Assembly (NCBI GenBank): GCA_029261925.1
Contig: JAJDAJ010000103.1
Span: 1-41,024 of the forward strand
Source of the DNA: Deltaproteobacteria bacterium
GTDB lineage: Bacteria; Myxococcota_A; UBA9160; SZUA-336
Direction: 5' to 3'
Length of the DNA stretch: 41,024 bases
Shown: in pieces, positions 27,515-35,120 of the stretch
Layout of the letters: every line of letters begins with the position of its first letter
Numbering within the stretch: the first letter of the stretch is position 1
Translations under genes and position numbers: made by a program
Notes under the pieces: model-generated
The model's input: the letters and a program-made list of their open reading frames with translations, nothing else
Told to the model about the DNA's origin: nothing
The model's database searches: none

Positions 27515-28696
27515 ATGGGCGACACGTTCCACGACACCGCGAACATCGACTTCCCCATCCTCGACGCGGACTCCCACGTCAACGAGCCGCCCGAGCTCTG
27601 GCAGGAGCGAGTCCCCGCGAAGTGGCGCGCCCGCGCTCCGCGCTGCGAGAAGACCGAGCACGGAGAAGTCTGGGTCTTCGATGATGGCCGCGAGCACTGG
27701 CCGGTGGGCCTGACCGCCTGCGCCGGCAAGAGCTACTTCCAGTTCAGCGCCTTCGGCGGCAGCTACGAGGACATGCGGCCCGGGAGCTTCGAGACCGCTG
27801 CGCGGCTCGAGGAGCTCGACGCCGACGGGATCTACGCCCAGGTGCTCTACCCGAGCGTCACGCTCAAGGGCGCGCGCATCTACGGCAACGAGCGCGAGCT
27901 GCAGATCGCCTGCGTGCGTGCCTACAACGAGTGGCTGCTCGAGTTCTGCGAGGGCTCGGCCGGGCGCCTGATCCCGCAGGCGATCCTGCCGACCACGGGT
28001 CTGGACGACACCGTCAACGAGCTGGAGTGGGCGCTGAAGAACGGCCACCGCGGCGTGGTGATCTCGGCGTTCCCCAGCGGCACCCTGGACCCGAAGCCCG
28101 AGGACGACGCCTTCTGGGCGCGGGCGCAGGAAGCCGACGTGCCGGTGGCCCTGCACATCGGCAGCTTCGTGCGCGACGCGCCCCAGGGCACCGACCCCAG
28201 CCAGTGGAGCTCGCTGCGCTTCTGCGGCCGGGCGGCGCTGACCAAGGCGGGCGGCGAGACGCTCGACATCACCTGCGAGGTGCTCTTCTCGGGGATCTTC
28301 GAGCGCTTCCCGCAGCTCAAGATCCTGCTCGTCGAGGCGAACATCGGCTGGATCCCCACGCTGCTCGAGCAGGCAGACGACATGTACCGGCGCTATCGCT
28401 GGTACACCGGCGCGCACAAGGAGATGCGCGACATGCCCAGCGAGGTCTTCCACCGGAATTTCTGGGCGACGTTCATGCTCGACACCGTCGGCATCGAGCT
28501 ACGCCACCGCATGAACGTGAACCACATCATGTGGTCCACCGACTACCCGCACAGCGGCTCGGACTGGCCCGACTCCCGCATCACCATCGAGCGCCAGATG
28601 CGCGGCCTGCCGATGGCCGACGTGCGCAAGATGCTCCACGACAACTGCCGGAACCTCTACAACCTGGACGTCCCGTCGCTGCGGCCGGGCTGGTAG
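27515..28696 (+). CDS. Amidohydrolase-family (ACMSD-like) metal-dependent hydrolase or decarboxylase
   Basis: A 393-residue TIM-barrel protein of the Amidohydrolase_2 type. Metal-binding positions are visible as the N-terminal DADSHVNEP (Asp19-x-His21), ALHIGSF in the middle and WSTDYPHSGSDWP near the C-terminus. The family includes decarboxylases such as 2-amino-3-carboxymuconate-6-semialdehyde decarboxylase and hydrolases of ring-cleavage products, so the exact reaction is open. Start ATG 27515 has TGAGGAGA seven bases upstream. A TATCAT hexamer at 27456-27461 and two inverted repeats lie in its leader. It is followed closely by a convergent gene of unknown function. Confidence 0.88.
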   Translation: MGDTFHDTANIDFPILDADSHVNEPPELWQERVPAKWRARAPRCEKTEHGEVWVFDDGREHWPVGLTACAGKSYFQFSAFGGSYEDMRPGSFETAARLEELDADGIYAQVLYPSVTLKGARIYGNERELQIACVRAYNEWLLEFCEGSAGRLIPQAILPTTGLDDTVNELEWALKNGHRGVVISAFPSGTLDPKPEDDAFWARAQEADVPVALHIGSFVRDAPQGTDPSQWSSLRFCGRAALTKAGGETLDITCEVLFSGIFERFPQLKILLVEANIGWIPTLLEQADDMYRRYRWYTGAHKEMRDMPSEVFHRNFWATFMLDTVGIELRHRMNVNHIMWSTDYPHSGSDWPDSRITIERQMRGLPMADVRKMLHDNCRNLYNLDVPSLRPGW

Positions 28697-28713
28697 CGAA
28701 CGCCGGGGCGCCC

Positions 28714-29418
28714 TCAGTACAGAGGCGACCAGGCGGCGGTTCGCAGCAGCCGGCTCTCCCACTGATCGCGGTACTTCAGCGACGTGAGCATGTACGAGTC
28801 GGGCGTCTTCTGCTCGGGCGGCGTGTCGCTGCCCAGCAGGTGCAGGAGCATGCTGTGGTCCAGGATCTTCTGCCAGAGAATCGCCTCGCGGCGCTGGTGC
28901 GTGCCGTGCGCGATCTGGAAGCAGGCCTGGATGTCGAGCAGTGCCTTGCCGACCTCGTAGCGGCTCAGCAGCTGGTAGTAGTCCTCGTCCCACATCCGGA
29001 TGTACTCGTCGAGTGAGGAGTACGGCCAGCCCGTATCCTCCATGAACAGGCTGAGCTCGTGCTCGCGCCCGTCCGTGGGTACCTCGGCGAAGTCGATCTC
29101 CTGGAGCGGCGACCAGTTCACGGGGACCAGCATCTTGCCGGTCACGTCGTGGCGCAGCGTGTCGAGATCCCGCATCCAGTCCTGCAGGTCGCCCGACTGG
29201 ATGCGCTTGGCCAGGCGTTCCCAGGCAGCGCCGTCGCGGATCGCGGTGAGCGTGACCACCTGGTACGACATGCCGCTGCCGTGCGCGTGGTGGGCGAAGT
29301 AGAGCAGCCGGGCGTCGTCGCCCTTCGCGAGCTCGGGCATCCAGTGGTCGCGGAATGCCGCCTCGAAGTCATCCTCGCGCGCCCCGACCACCTTGTGCGT
29401 CTCGTGCATGTACAGCAA
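28714..29418 (-). CDS. Protein of unknown function, 234 aa (possible dimeric alpha/beta-barrel)
   Basis: No named family is recognised with confidence. The protein begins LYMHETHKVVGAREDDFEAAFRDHW in two overlapping parts and has LLYFAHHAHGSGMSYQVVTLTAI, then a charged helix region. This strand-helix pattern is compatible with a ferredoxin-like dimeric alpha/beta barrel (NIPSNAP- or EthD-like), possibly duplicated. The C-terminal half is rich in Trp, Tyr and Leu (EYIRMWDEDYYQLLSRYEVG). There is no signal peptide or membrane helix. I choose TTG 29418 as start because GGGAGA lies seven bases before it; ATG 29409 is the alternative and gives 231 residues. It is divergent from an SDR and convergent with the amidohydrolase. 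Confidence 0.72.
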   Translation of the reverse strand: MLYMHETHKVVGAREDDFEAAFRDHWMPELAKGDDARLLYFAHHAHGSGMSYQVVTLTAIRDGAAWERLAKRIQSGDLQDWMRDLDTLRHDVTGKMLVPVNWSPLQEIDFAEVPTDGREHELSLFMEDTGWPYSSLDEYIRMWDEDYYQLLSRYEVGKALLDIQACFQIAHGTHQRREAILWQKILDHSMLLHLLGSDTPPEQKTPDSYMLTSLKYRDQWESRLLRTAAWSPLY

Positions 29419-29425
29419 CGTCGTT

Positions 29426-29431
29426 TCTCCC
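29426..29431 (-). promoter_or_regulatory. Ribosome-binding site favouring TTG 29418
   Basis: GGGAGA on the minus strand lies seven bases before TTG 29418 and sixteen before ATG 29409, so the TTG is the better start for the unknown protein. Confidence 0.5.
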
Positions 29432-29508
29432 GTGTGTGCCGGCGCATTCTCGCGCGTGGACCGGGCGAGGTCCAGCGTGCCCGGGGACCGGCCTGCCGCC
29501 GCAGCGTG

Positions 29509-29514
29509 TACGAT
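29509..29514 (+). promoter_or_regulatory. -10-like hexamer TACGAT before the SDR gene
   Basis: TACGAT would place the transcript start near 29521, with a leader of about 24 bases that carries GGGAGG before ATG 29545. No -35 is evident. Confidence 0.35.
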
Positions 29515-29544
29515 GCGGGAGCGAGCAAACGCGGGAGGCAGGAC

Positions 29545-30339
29545 ATGAGCAAGCTCCTCGACGGCAGGATCGCCCTGGTGACCGGGGGTGGCAGCGGCAT
29601 CGGCGCGGCCACGGCGCGCCGTTTCGCGCGCGAGGGCGCCCATGTGGTGATCTGCGGGCGGAGGGCGGAGCTCCTGGACCGGGTGGCGGGGGAGATCAGC
29701 GCCGGGGGCGGCAAGGCCGAGCCCGTGCCCACGGACCTCGCCGATCCCGACGCGGCCAGCCGCTTCGTCACGGAGGCCGCAGCCCGTCACGGCCGCGTCG
29801 ACGTGCTGGTCAACAACGCCGTGCAGATGGTGATCAAGCCGCTGACCGAGATGGATGACGACGACTGGACCAAGGGGCTCAACGTGGGCCTGCAGGCCGC
29901 GTTCATCACCACACGCGAGGCCATGCGCCTGATGCAGAAGCAGGGCGGCGGCGCGATCGTGAACATCTCGTCGCTGGCCGCCCACCAGTCCGACCAGGGT
30001 CTGGGCAGCTACTCGGCCGCCAAGGCGGGCCTCGAGGGCCTGACGCGCGCCGCCGCACTCGAGGGGGCGCCGCACGGCATCCGCGTGAACGCGCTCTGCC
30101 TGGGGATGATCGCCACCGAGACCGGTGAGGAGGCCTACCCCGATCCGGAGGTGCGCCGCGCCATGGAGTCGATCATCGGGCTCAAGCGCTTCGGCCGGCC
30201 CGAGGAGATCGCGGCCTGCGCGACCTTCCTGGCCTCGGACGAGGCCTCGTTCGTCACCGGCACCACGCTCAAGGCCGACGGCGGCCAGTTCGCGAGCCTG
30301 GGCTCACCCAAGCTCGAGCCCGGGCACCGGCAGAGCTAG
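29545..30339 (+). CDS. Short-chain dehydrogenase/reductase (SDR), NADP-type
   Basis: A 264-residue classical SDR that oxidises or reduces an alcohol/ketone with a nicotinamide cofactor. TGGGSGIG (residues 13-20) is the dinucleotide loop, ICGRR at the end of strand 2 suggests NADP(H), NNAV (90-93) replaces the usual NNAG, and the triad is Ser143 with Tyr156 and Lys160 (YSAAK). The C-terminal FGRPEEIAACATFLASDEASF and GTTLKADGGQ are typical. ATG 29545 has GGGAGG eight bases upstream, and TACGAT at 29509-29514 is a candidate -10. Its 3' end is 17 bases from a convergent SDR gene. The substrate is unknown. Confidence 0.92.
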   Translation: MSKLLDGRIALVTGGGSGIGAATARRFAREGAHVVICGRRAELLDRVAGEISAGGGKAEPVPTDLADPDAASRFVTEAAARHGRVDVLVNNAVQMVIKPLTEMDDDDWTKGLNVGLQAAFITTREAMRLMQKQGGGAIVNISSLAAHQSDQGLGSYSAAKAGLEGLTRAAALEGAPHGIRVNALCLGMIATETGEEAYPDPEVRRAMESIIGLKRFGRPEEIAACATFLASDEASFVTGTTLKADGGQFASLGSPKLEPGHRQS

Positions 30340-30356
30340 GCGGCGGAGGCAGGCCG

Positions 30357-31148
30357 CTACTTCATCGCGGCGAGGACCGCACCGAAGCGCTCCTCGAAGG
30401 CGCCCTTCCACTCGGGGTGGGTGAAGATCCAGGCGGCGTTCTCGCGGATCCCGCGCAGCACGATCGGCCCCACCTCGTCGGGCTCGAGCCCGTCCTTGAT
30501 CATGTCCCAGAGCACGTCGGAGCGATTGCCCACGCCCGACAGCTCCGCGGGCCGGTGCGTGTCGCAGTCGGCGAGGCTGCTGCGGATCGGCCCGGGGCAG
30601 AGCGCCGAGACGCCGACGCCGGACCCGGCGAGATCGCCGCGCAGCGCCTCCGACCAGGCCACCACCGCGAACTTGGTGGCCGAGTACACGGCCGCCTCGC
30701 CCGCCGTCAGGAAGCCCCCGATCGAGGCGGTGTTCACGATGTGGCCCGCGCCACGCGCGAGCAGGCGCGGCGTGAAGACGTGCGTGCCGTTGTACACGCC
30801 GTCCAGGTTGACCGACATCACCCAGCGCCAGTCGTCCGGGGTCACGTCGCGGGTGCGCCCGCCGATGAACACACCGGCGTTGTTGCACAGCACGTCGACC
30901 CCGCCGAGCTCCGCATCGACCGCAGCGCCCAGCGCCTCGACCGACGCCAGGTCCGCGACGTCGGTTCGCACGGCGATCGCCTTCACACCCTTGCCGGAAA
31001 GCTCGTCCGCGACGGCCTTCGCCGCGCCCTCGTCGAGGTCGGCAACCGCCACCTTCAGGCCCTCGGCGGCGAAGCTCCGGCACATCCCGCGCCCGATGCC
31101 GCTGCCGCCGCCGGTCACCACCGCGACCATCCCACTTCTGAGCTCCAT
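30357..31148 (-). CDS. Short-chain dehydrogenase/reductase (SDR), NAD-type
   Basis: A 263-residue classical SDR. TGGGSGIG (residues 12-19), an acidic residue after strand 2 (VAVADLD) that favours NAD, NNAG (89-92) and the Tyr155/Lys159 pair in YSATK are all present. The C-terminal region FTHPEWKGAFEERFGAVLAAMK is like that of SDRs with a larger substrate loop. The start is ATG 31148 with GGAG eight bases upstream. It lies 11 bases downstream of the P450 gene on the same strand, so a hydroxylated product of that P450 may be its substrate; that is inference from position only. Confidence 0.92.
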   Translation of the reverse strand: MELRSGMVAVVTGGGSGIGRGMCRSFAAEGLKVAVADLDEGAAKAVADELSGKGVKAIAVRTDVADLASVEALGAAVDAELGGVDVLCNNAGVFIGGRTRDVTPDDWRWVMSVNLDGVYNGTHVFTPRLLARGAGHIVNTASIGGFLTAGEAAVYSATKFAVVAWSEALRGDLAGSGVGVSALCPGPIRSSLADCDTHRPAELSGVGNRSDVLWDMIKDGLEPDEVGPIVLRGIRENAAWIFTHPEWKGAFEERFGAVLAAMK

Positions 31149-31159
31149 ACCTGTTCTCC

Positions 31160-32338
31160 TCAAGCCGGGGTGAAGCGCACGGGCAGGCGCTCGGGTCCGC
31201 GCAGCACCGTGCCCGATATCGTCGTCGCCGACGGGTCGACCAGCTCCATGTCCGGCAGCCGCTGCGCGACCACCTCGCAGATGACCTCCATCTCGCGCCG
31301 GGCGAGGTGAGAGCCCAGACAGAAGTGCAGGCCGTGCCCGAAGCTCAGGATGTCGCGCGCCCGACGCTCCGGATCGAAGCGGTCCGGATCGGCGTACACG
31401 TCCGGGTCGCGATTGGCCGACGTGACCCCGAAGATGACCTCGGAGCCGCCGGGAATCTCCGCGCCGGCGAAGCACACGTCCTTGGGCGCGAAGCGCGGCA
31501 GCAGCGCGGTCGGCCCCTCCCAGCGCAGGGACTCCTGCACGACGTCGGGCACCCGTGCCGGCTCGTCGCGCAGGGCGCGCAGCAGACCGGGCTCCCGCAG
31601 CAGGGCGAAGAGCATCGAGCCCAGGGCCCGGTAGGTCGTGTCGGCGCCCGCCGGGAAGAGCAGCCGCGCGAACGAGAAGATCTCCTCGTCGCTCAGGCGC
31701 TCGCCATCGACCTCGGCGGTCGCCAGCGACGAGATCAGGTCGTCGCCGGGCGCCTCGCGGCGCGCGTCGATGATCGGCCCGAGATACGCGGTGAAGTCGC
31801 GCGAGGCCGCCCGTGCGCCCTCCGGGTCCCAGGGGAAGCTGATGAGGCCGTCGCCCCAGCGCCGCAGGTCGTCCTCGTCGGTGGGCGGCAGGTCGAGCAG
31901 TCGCGCGATCACCGTGAAGGCGTAGCGCTTGGTCAGGGCGTCGACGAGCTCCGCCTCGCCGTCGGCCGCGAATCCGTCCACGAGCTGGTGCGCGACCGGC
32001 GTCAGGAACGACTCCACGAACGCACGCATCTTCTTCGGGCGAAAGGCCGACGCGACCAGGGCGCGGTTGCGGCGGTGCTCCTGGCCGGCCATGCACTGGA
32101 TCGTCCGGCCCATCACCGGGCCGCTGTGGCGCAGGTACGCGGCCGCGGACGGCAGCGCGTCGTCGTCGGCGAACGCGTGGTGCACGTCGGCGTGGCGCAG
32201 GATCATCCAGGCGGTGGCGCCGTGGTAGCGAACCGGGGCCACGCGGTGGCGCGCGCGCAGGTCGGCGAGCACCGCGTGCAGGCCGGGCACCGCGTCGGTC
32301 GCGAAGTCGATCTCCGGGTACTCCGGCTGCGCGCTCAT
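31160..32338 (-). CDS. Cytochrome P450 monooxygenase (second of three)
   Basis: A 392-residue soluble P450. AGADTT (230-235) is the I-helix oxygen-binding motif, ESLR (269-272) the K-helix, and FGHGLHFCLG (333-342) the heme loop with axial Cys340; HRRNRALVASAFRP is the C-helix. The redox partner is not encoded here. No ribosome-binding site precedes ATG 32338, but a TACACT hexamer ends eight bases upstream, so the message may be leaderless. The promoter overlaps a perfect inverted repeat shared with the divergent Ltp2-like gene. An NAD-type SDR gene follows 11 bases on. Together the pair could oxidise a methyl or methylene group to alcohol and then ketone or aldehyde. Confidence 0.93.
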   Translation of the reverse strand: MSAQPEYPEIDFATDAVPGLHAVLADLRARHRVAPVRYHGATAWMILRHADVHHAFADDDALPSAAAYLRHSGPVMGRTIQCMAGQEHRRNRALVASAFRPKKMRAFVESFLTPVAHQLVDGFAADGEAELVDALTKRYAFTVIARLLDLPPTDEDDLRRWGDGLISFPWDPEGARAASRDFTAYLGPIIDARREAPGDDLISSLATAEVDGERLSDEEIFSFARLLFPAGADTTYRALGSMLFALLREPGLLRALRDEPARVPDVVQESLRWEGPTALLPRFAPKDVCFAGAEIPGGSEVIFGVTSANRDPDVYADPDRFDPERRARDILSFGHGLHFCLGSHLARREMEVICEVVAQRLPDMELVDPSATTISGTVLRGPERLPVRFTPA

Positions 32339-32346
32339 CGGGTCCG

Positions 32347-32352
32347 AGTGTA
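32347..32352 (-). promoter_or_regulatory. -10-like TACACT before P450, probable leaderless start
   Basis: TACACT on the minus strand ends eight bases before ATG 32338 and there is no ribosome-binding site between. Two bases overlap the inverted repeat 32351-32365. Confidence 0.5.
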
Positions 32353-32365
32353 CCACCGCGTGGTA
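32351..32365. promoter_or_regulatory. Perfect inverted repeat TACCAC-CGC-GTGGTA, candidate operator
   Basis: Six-base arms (32351-32356 and 32360-32365) are exact complements around CGC. The repeat lies between, and touches, the -10-like elements of the divergent P450 (32347-32352) and Ltp2-like (32364-32369) genes, which is where a dimeric repressor would block both. The binding protein is not known, and no repressor gene is in the window. Confidence 0.5.
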
Positions 32366-32369
32366 GGCT
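32364..32369 (+). promoter_or_regulatory. -10-like TAGGCT before the Ltp2-like gene
   Basis: TAGGCT would give a leader of about 20 bases with GAGGGG before GTG 32396. It shares two bases with the candidate operator. Confidence 0.3.
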
Positions 32370-32395
32370 GCCTCCTCTTCCGAGGGGGAATGCCA

Positions 32396-33568
32396 GTGCA
32401 GCGCAGCGCATCGGTCGCCGGGATCGGGGAGTCCCAGTACTACAAGAGGGCCGCCTCGCCCCACAGCGAGTTCCAGCTCGCCTGCACGGCGATCGGGCGC
32501 GCCGTCGACGACGCCGGCCTCCAGCTGCGCGAGATCGACGGCTTCGTGTCGTACATGGACTCGCGCAACGACCCCGTGCGGCTGAGCGCGGCGCTGGGCG
32601 TGGAGCGGGTCGACTTCACCGCACAGACCTTCGGCGGCGGGGGCAACGGCATGGCCTCGGCCGTCGCGATCGCCGACGCGGCGATCGTCGCCGGCTACGC
32701 CCGGAACATCGTGGTCTTCCGTGCCCTGGCCCAGGGGCAGTTCGGGCGCTTCGGCCAGGCCGGCTTCGGCTGGTCCCAGGGCGCGCAGCAGGTCGGCGGG
32801 CCGCACGCGTACACCACGCCCTTCGGCATGGTCACCGCGGCGCAGGTCAACGCCATGCAGACCACGCGCTTCATGCACGAGCACGGCGTCACGCAGGACT
32901 CGCTCGCCGAGATCGCGCTCGTGAGCTACGCCCACGCGCAGCGCAACCCGCGAGCGATCCGCCACGGCACCCCCCTCACGCGCGAGGACTACGATGCCTC
33001 GCGCTGGATCGCCGAGCCCTTCCACCTGTTCGACTGCTGCCCCGAGAACGACGGCGCCACCGCGATCGTGGTCACCTCGACCGAGCGGGCGCGCGACCTG
33101 CGTCGCGGGGCCGTGCCGATCCTGGCGGCGTCGCAGGGCCTCGAGCACCGCGGCGGCGTGGGCGCCTTCAACGAGGCGAACTTCCCGACCGCGCACCACC
33201 GCGGTGCCGGCGAGCGCCTCTGGGAGCGTGCCGGCGTGGGCCCGCAGGACGTCGACGTGATGCAGTTCTACGAGAACTTCACCGGCCCGGTCGTCATGGC
33301 GATCACCGAGATGGGTTTCTGCAAGCCCGACGACGTGGAGGGCTTCGTGACCAGCGGCGCGCTGCGCTGGCCCGACGGGGACTTCCCGCTGAACACCAGT
33401 GGCGGCAATCTCGGCGAGGCCTACATCCACGGCTTCGAGATGGTCAACGAGGCCGTGCGTCAGATCCGCGGCGAATCCACCTGCCAGGTCGAGGGCGCCG
33501 AGCTCAGCCTCGCCGTCGCCGGACCCGGCTACGCACCCGGCAGCACCGTGCTGTTCTGCAAGGACTGA
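32396..33568 (+). CDS. Thiolase-fold retro-aldolase, Ltp2-like (lipid-transfer-protein type)
   Basis: A 390-residue thiolase-superfamily protein without the thiolase nucleophile Cys (FGGGGNGMASAV at its place). It retains Tyr292 in QFYENFTG and Tyr343 in GGNLGEAYIHG, very close in number and spacing to Tyr294 and Tyr344, reported as essential in the steroid side-chain aldolase Ltp2. The known enzyme splits a 3-hydroxyacyl-CoA side chain with the help of a DUF35 partner. Such a partner is the next gene, 11 bases away. Start GTG 32396 is preferred over ATG 32390, because GAGGGG lies eight bases from the GTG and only two from the ATG. Retro-aldol activity is inference. Confidence 0.85.
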   Translation: MQRSASVAGIGESQYYKRAASPHSEFQLACTAIGRAVDDAGLQLREIDGFVSYMDSRNDPVRLSAALGVERVDFTAQTFGGGGNGMASAVAIADAAIVAGYARNIVVFRALAQGQFGRFGQAGFGWSQGAQQVGGPHAYTTPFGMVTAAQVNAMQTTRFMHEHGVTQDSLAEIALVSYAHAQRNPRAIRHGTPLTREDYDASRWIAEPFHLFDCCPENDGATAIVVTSTERARDLRRGAVPILAASQGLEHRGGVGAFNEANFPTAHHRGAGERLWERAGVGPQDVDVMQFYENFTGPVVMAITEMGFCKPDDVEGFVTSGALRWPDGDFPLNTSGGNLGEAYIHGFEMVNEAVRQIRGESTCQVEGAELSLAVAGPGYAPGSTVLFCKD

Positions 33569-33579
33569 GGAGAAGAGCC

Positions 33580-34011
33580 ATGAGCCGCCAGATGCCCGAG
33601 AGCTGGGTGCTGCCCGCGATCAACGACCACACCCGCGGCTTCTTCACGTCCGGAAAGATCCAGGTCCGCGCCTGCACCGGCTGCGGGACCATCGAGCACC
33701 CGCCCGAGGACGTCTGCCACGGCTGCCAGGGCACCTCGTTCGAGGACCGCGAGCTGGCCGGCAAGGGCCACGTCTACAGCCACACGGTCATCCACCACCC
33801 GGTGCACCCCGCCCTCAAGGACGCCGTGCCCTACACCGTGGTCCTGGTCAGCCTCGACGACGCGCCCGAGGTCCGCATCACGGGCAACCTGCTCGACGCC
33901 GGGAACGCGGACCTGCGCATCGGCCTGCGCGTGAAGGCGGTCTGGGAAGAGGTGCCCGACCCCAGCGGCGGCGACCCGATCCGCCTGCCGCAGTGGGTGG
34001 TGGACGAGTAG
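33580..34011 (+). CDS. Zinc-ribbon/OB-fold (DUF35) partner of the upstream Ltp2-like protein
   Basis: A 143-residue two-part protein. An N-terminal helix is followed by a zinc ribbon with Cys32, Cys35, Cys46 and Cys49 (CTGCG and CHGC). The C-terminal OB-fold spans GHVYSHTVIHHPVHPALKDAVPYTVVLV to WEEVPD. Free-standing or fused DUF35 domains bind thiolase-fold partners and CoA substrates; in steroid side-chain cleavage the ChsH2 DUF35 domain activates Ltp2. Position directly after the Ltp2-like gene, with a GAGGAGAAG ribosome site, supports such a complex here. A second, diverged copy of the same pair lies 1.1 kb downstream. Confidence 0.9.
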   Translation: MSRQMPESWVLPAINDHTRGFFTSGKIQVRACTGCGTIEHPPEDVCHGCQGTSFEDRELAGKGHVYSHTVIHHPVHPALKDAVPYTVVLVSLDDAPEVRITGNLLDAGNADLRIGLRVKAVWEEVPDPSGGDPIRLPQWVVDE

Positions 34012-34038
34012 GACGGGCCACACCCGGAGGACGGCAGC

Positions 34039-35010
34039 ATGAGCGAACCAGGGAATCCGGACCGGGAGGTCGTTCGCGCGATCGGCATTCCGCGCTCGGT
34101 GAGTCCCGAGGCGCAGGCGTTCCTGCGGCAAGGCGGCCTCACGGCGGCCGGCCGCGAGGGACCCGCGCCGGCGGCCGATGACTTCGCGGGGTGGGCGGCG
34201 CGCCGGAAGGCCACCGACGACATGCTCGTCGCGGCCTTCGAGGCGCGCGCCGGGGCTGCCTCGGTCGAGGAGATCGAGGTGAACGGAGTTCCCGTCCACG
34301 TCATCGCCCCCGACGGGGCGCCCGCCGACACCAGCGATCCCGTGTACTACGACATCCACGGAGGTGCGCTGTTCTACGGTGCCGGAGCCGCCTGCCGCGC
34401 GATGGCGAAGAACTCGGCCGAGCGCGCCCGAATGCTCACCTGGGCCGTCGACTACCGCATGCCCCCGGAGCATCCGTACCCCGCCCCGCTCGACGACTGC
34501 ATGGCGGTGTATCGCGGGCTGCTCGAGACCCGTCCACCCGCGAAGATCGTGGTCGGTGGGGCTTCGGCCGGCGGCAACCTGGCCGCCGCGCTGATCGTGC
34601 GCGCGCACGACGAGGGACTCCCGATGCCCGCCGCGCTGGCGCTGCTCTCCCCCGAGGTCGATCTCACCGAGTCGGGAGACACCTTCCAGACGAGCCTCGG
34701 CGTCTGCTCGCTGGGGCGACTCCTCGAGGAGAACCGCATCTACGCGGGCGGCCATCCGCTCGACCATCCCTACCTGTCGCCGCTCTTCGCCGACATCCCG
34801 GCCACGTTTCCGCCGACGTTCCTGCAGAGCGGCACGCGGGATCTCTTCCTCTCGAACACCGTGCGCATGCACCGCAAGCTGCGCGATGCGGGCGTGGACG
34901 CCGAGCTCCACGTCTGGGAGGCGATGCCCCACGGAGGCTTCTTCGGAGCCCCCGAGGACGCGGAGATCGGCGACGAGCTGCGCCGCTTCATCGCGAAGCA
35001 CGTGGACTGA
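34039..35010 (+). CDS. Alpha/beta hydrolase, HSL-type esterase (fold-3)
   Basis: A 323-residue hydrolase of the hormone-sensitive-lipase family. IHGGALFYGAG (residues 106-116) is the oxyanion HGG motif, GASAGG (174-179) carries the nucleophile Ser176, the acid is likely in SGTRDLFLSN, and the His in MPHGGFFGAPED. DYRMPPEHPYPAPLDDC is the conserved strand-helix of the family. It hydrolyses esters of small or medium acids, possibly lactones; the substrate is not determined. ATG 34039 has CGGAGGA six bases upstream. It sits between the two thiolase/DUF35 pairs and may remove an ester or lactone from their product (inference). Confidence 0.92.
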   Translation: MSEPGNPDREVVRAIGIPRSVSPEAQAFLRQGGLTAAGREGPAPAADDFAGWAARRKATDDMLVAAFEARAGAASVEEIEVNGVPVHVIAPDGAPADTSDPVYYDIHGGALFYGAGAACRAMAKNSAERARMLTWAVDYRMPPEHPYPAPLDDCMAVYRGLLETRPPAKIVVGGASAGGNLAAALIVRAHDEGLPMPAALALLSPEVDLTESGDTFQTSLGVCSLGRLLEENRIYAGGHPLDHPYLSPLFADIPATFPPTFLQSGTRDLFLSNTVRMHRKLRDAGVDAELHVWEAMPHGGFFGAPEDAEIGDELRRFIAKHVD

Positions 35011-35120
35011 GCCGGGCGGACCGGTCGGCCACGCTCGGCTGCGCGCCTCGGCCTCCGGGCTCGAGGCCTGATCCCCCGGGCGGTTTGCCGCGCCCCGCCC
35101 GCGCCTGATAAGAACAGCAC
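35011..35120 (+). promoter_or_regulatory. Gap with -10-like TAAGAA and no ribosome site before GTG 35121
   Basis: The 110-base gap contains a short inverted repeat, GGCCTC and GAGGCC around a seven-base loop, near 35050-35068, without a T-run. TAAGAA (35109-35114, within GATAAGAA) ends six bases before GTG 35121, where no purine-rich ribosome site exists. A leaderless message for the second thiolase-fold gene is likely. Confidence 0.4.
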
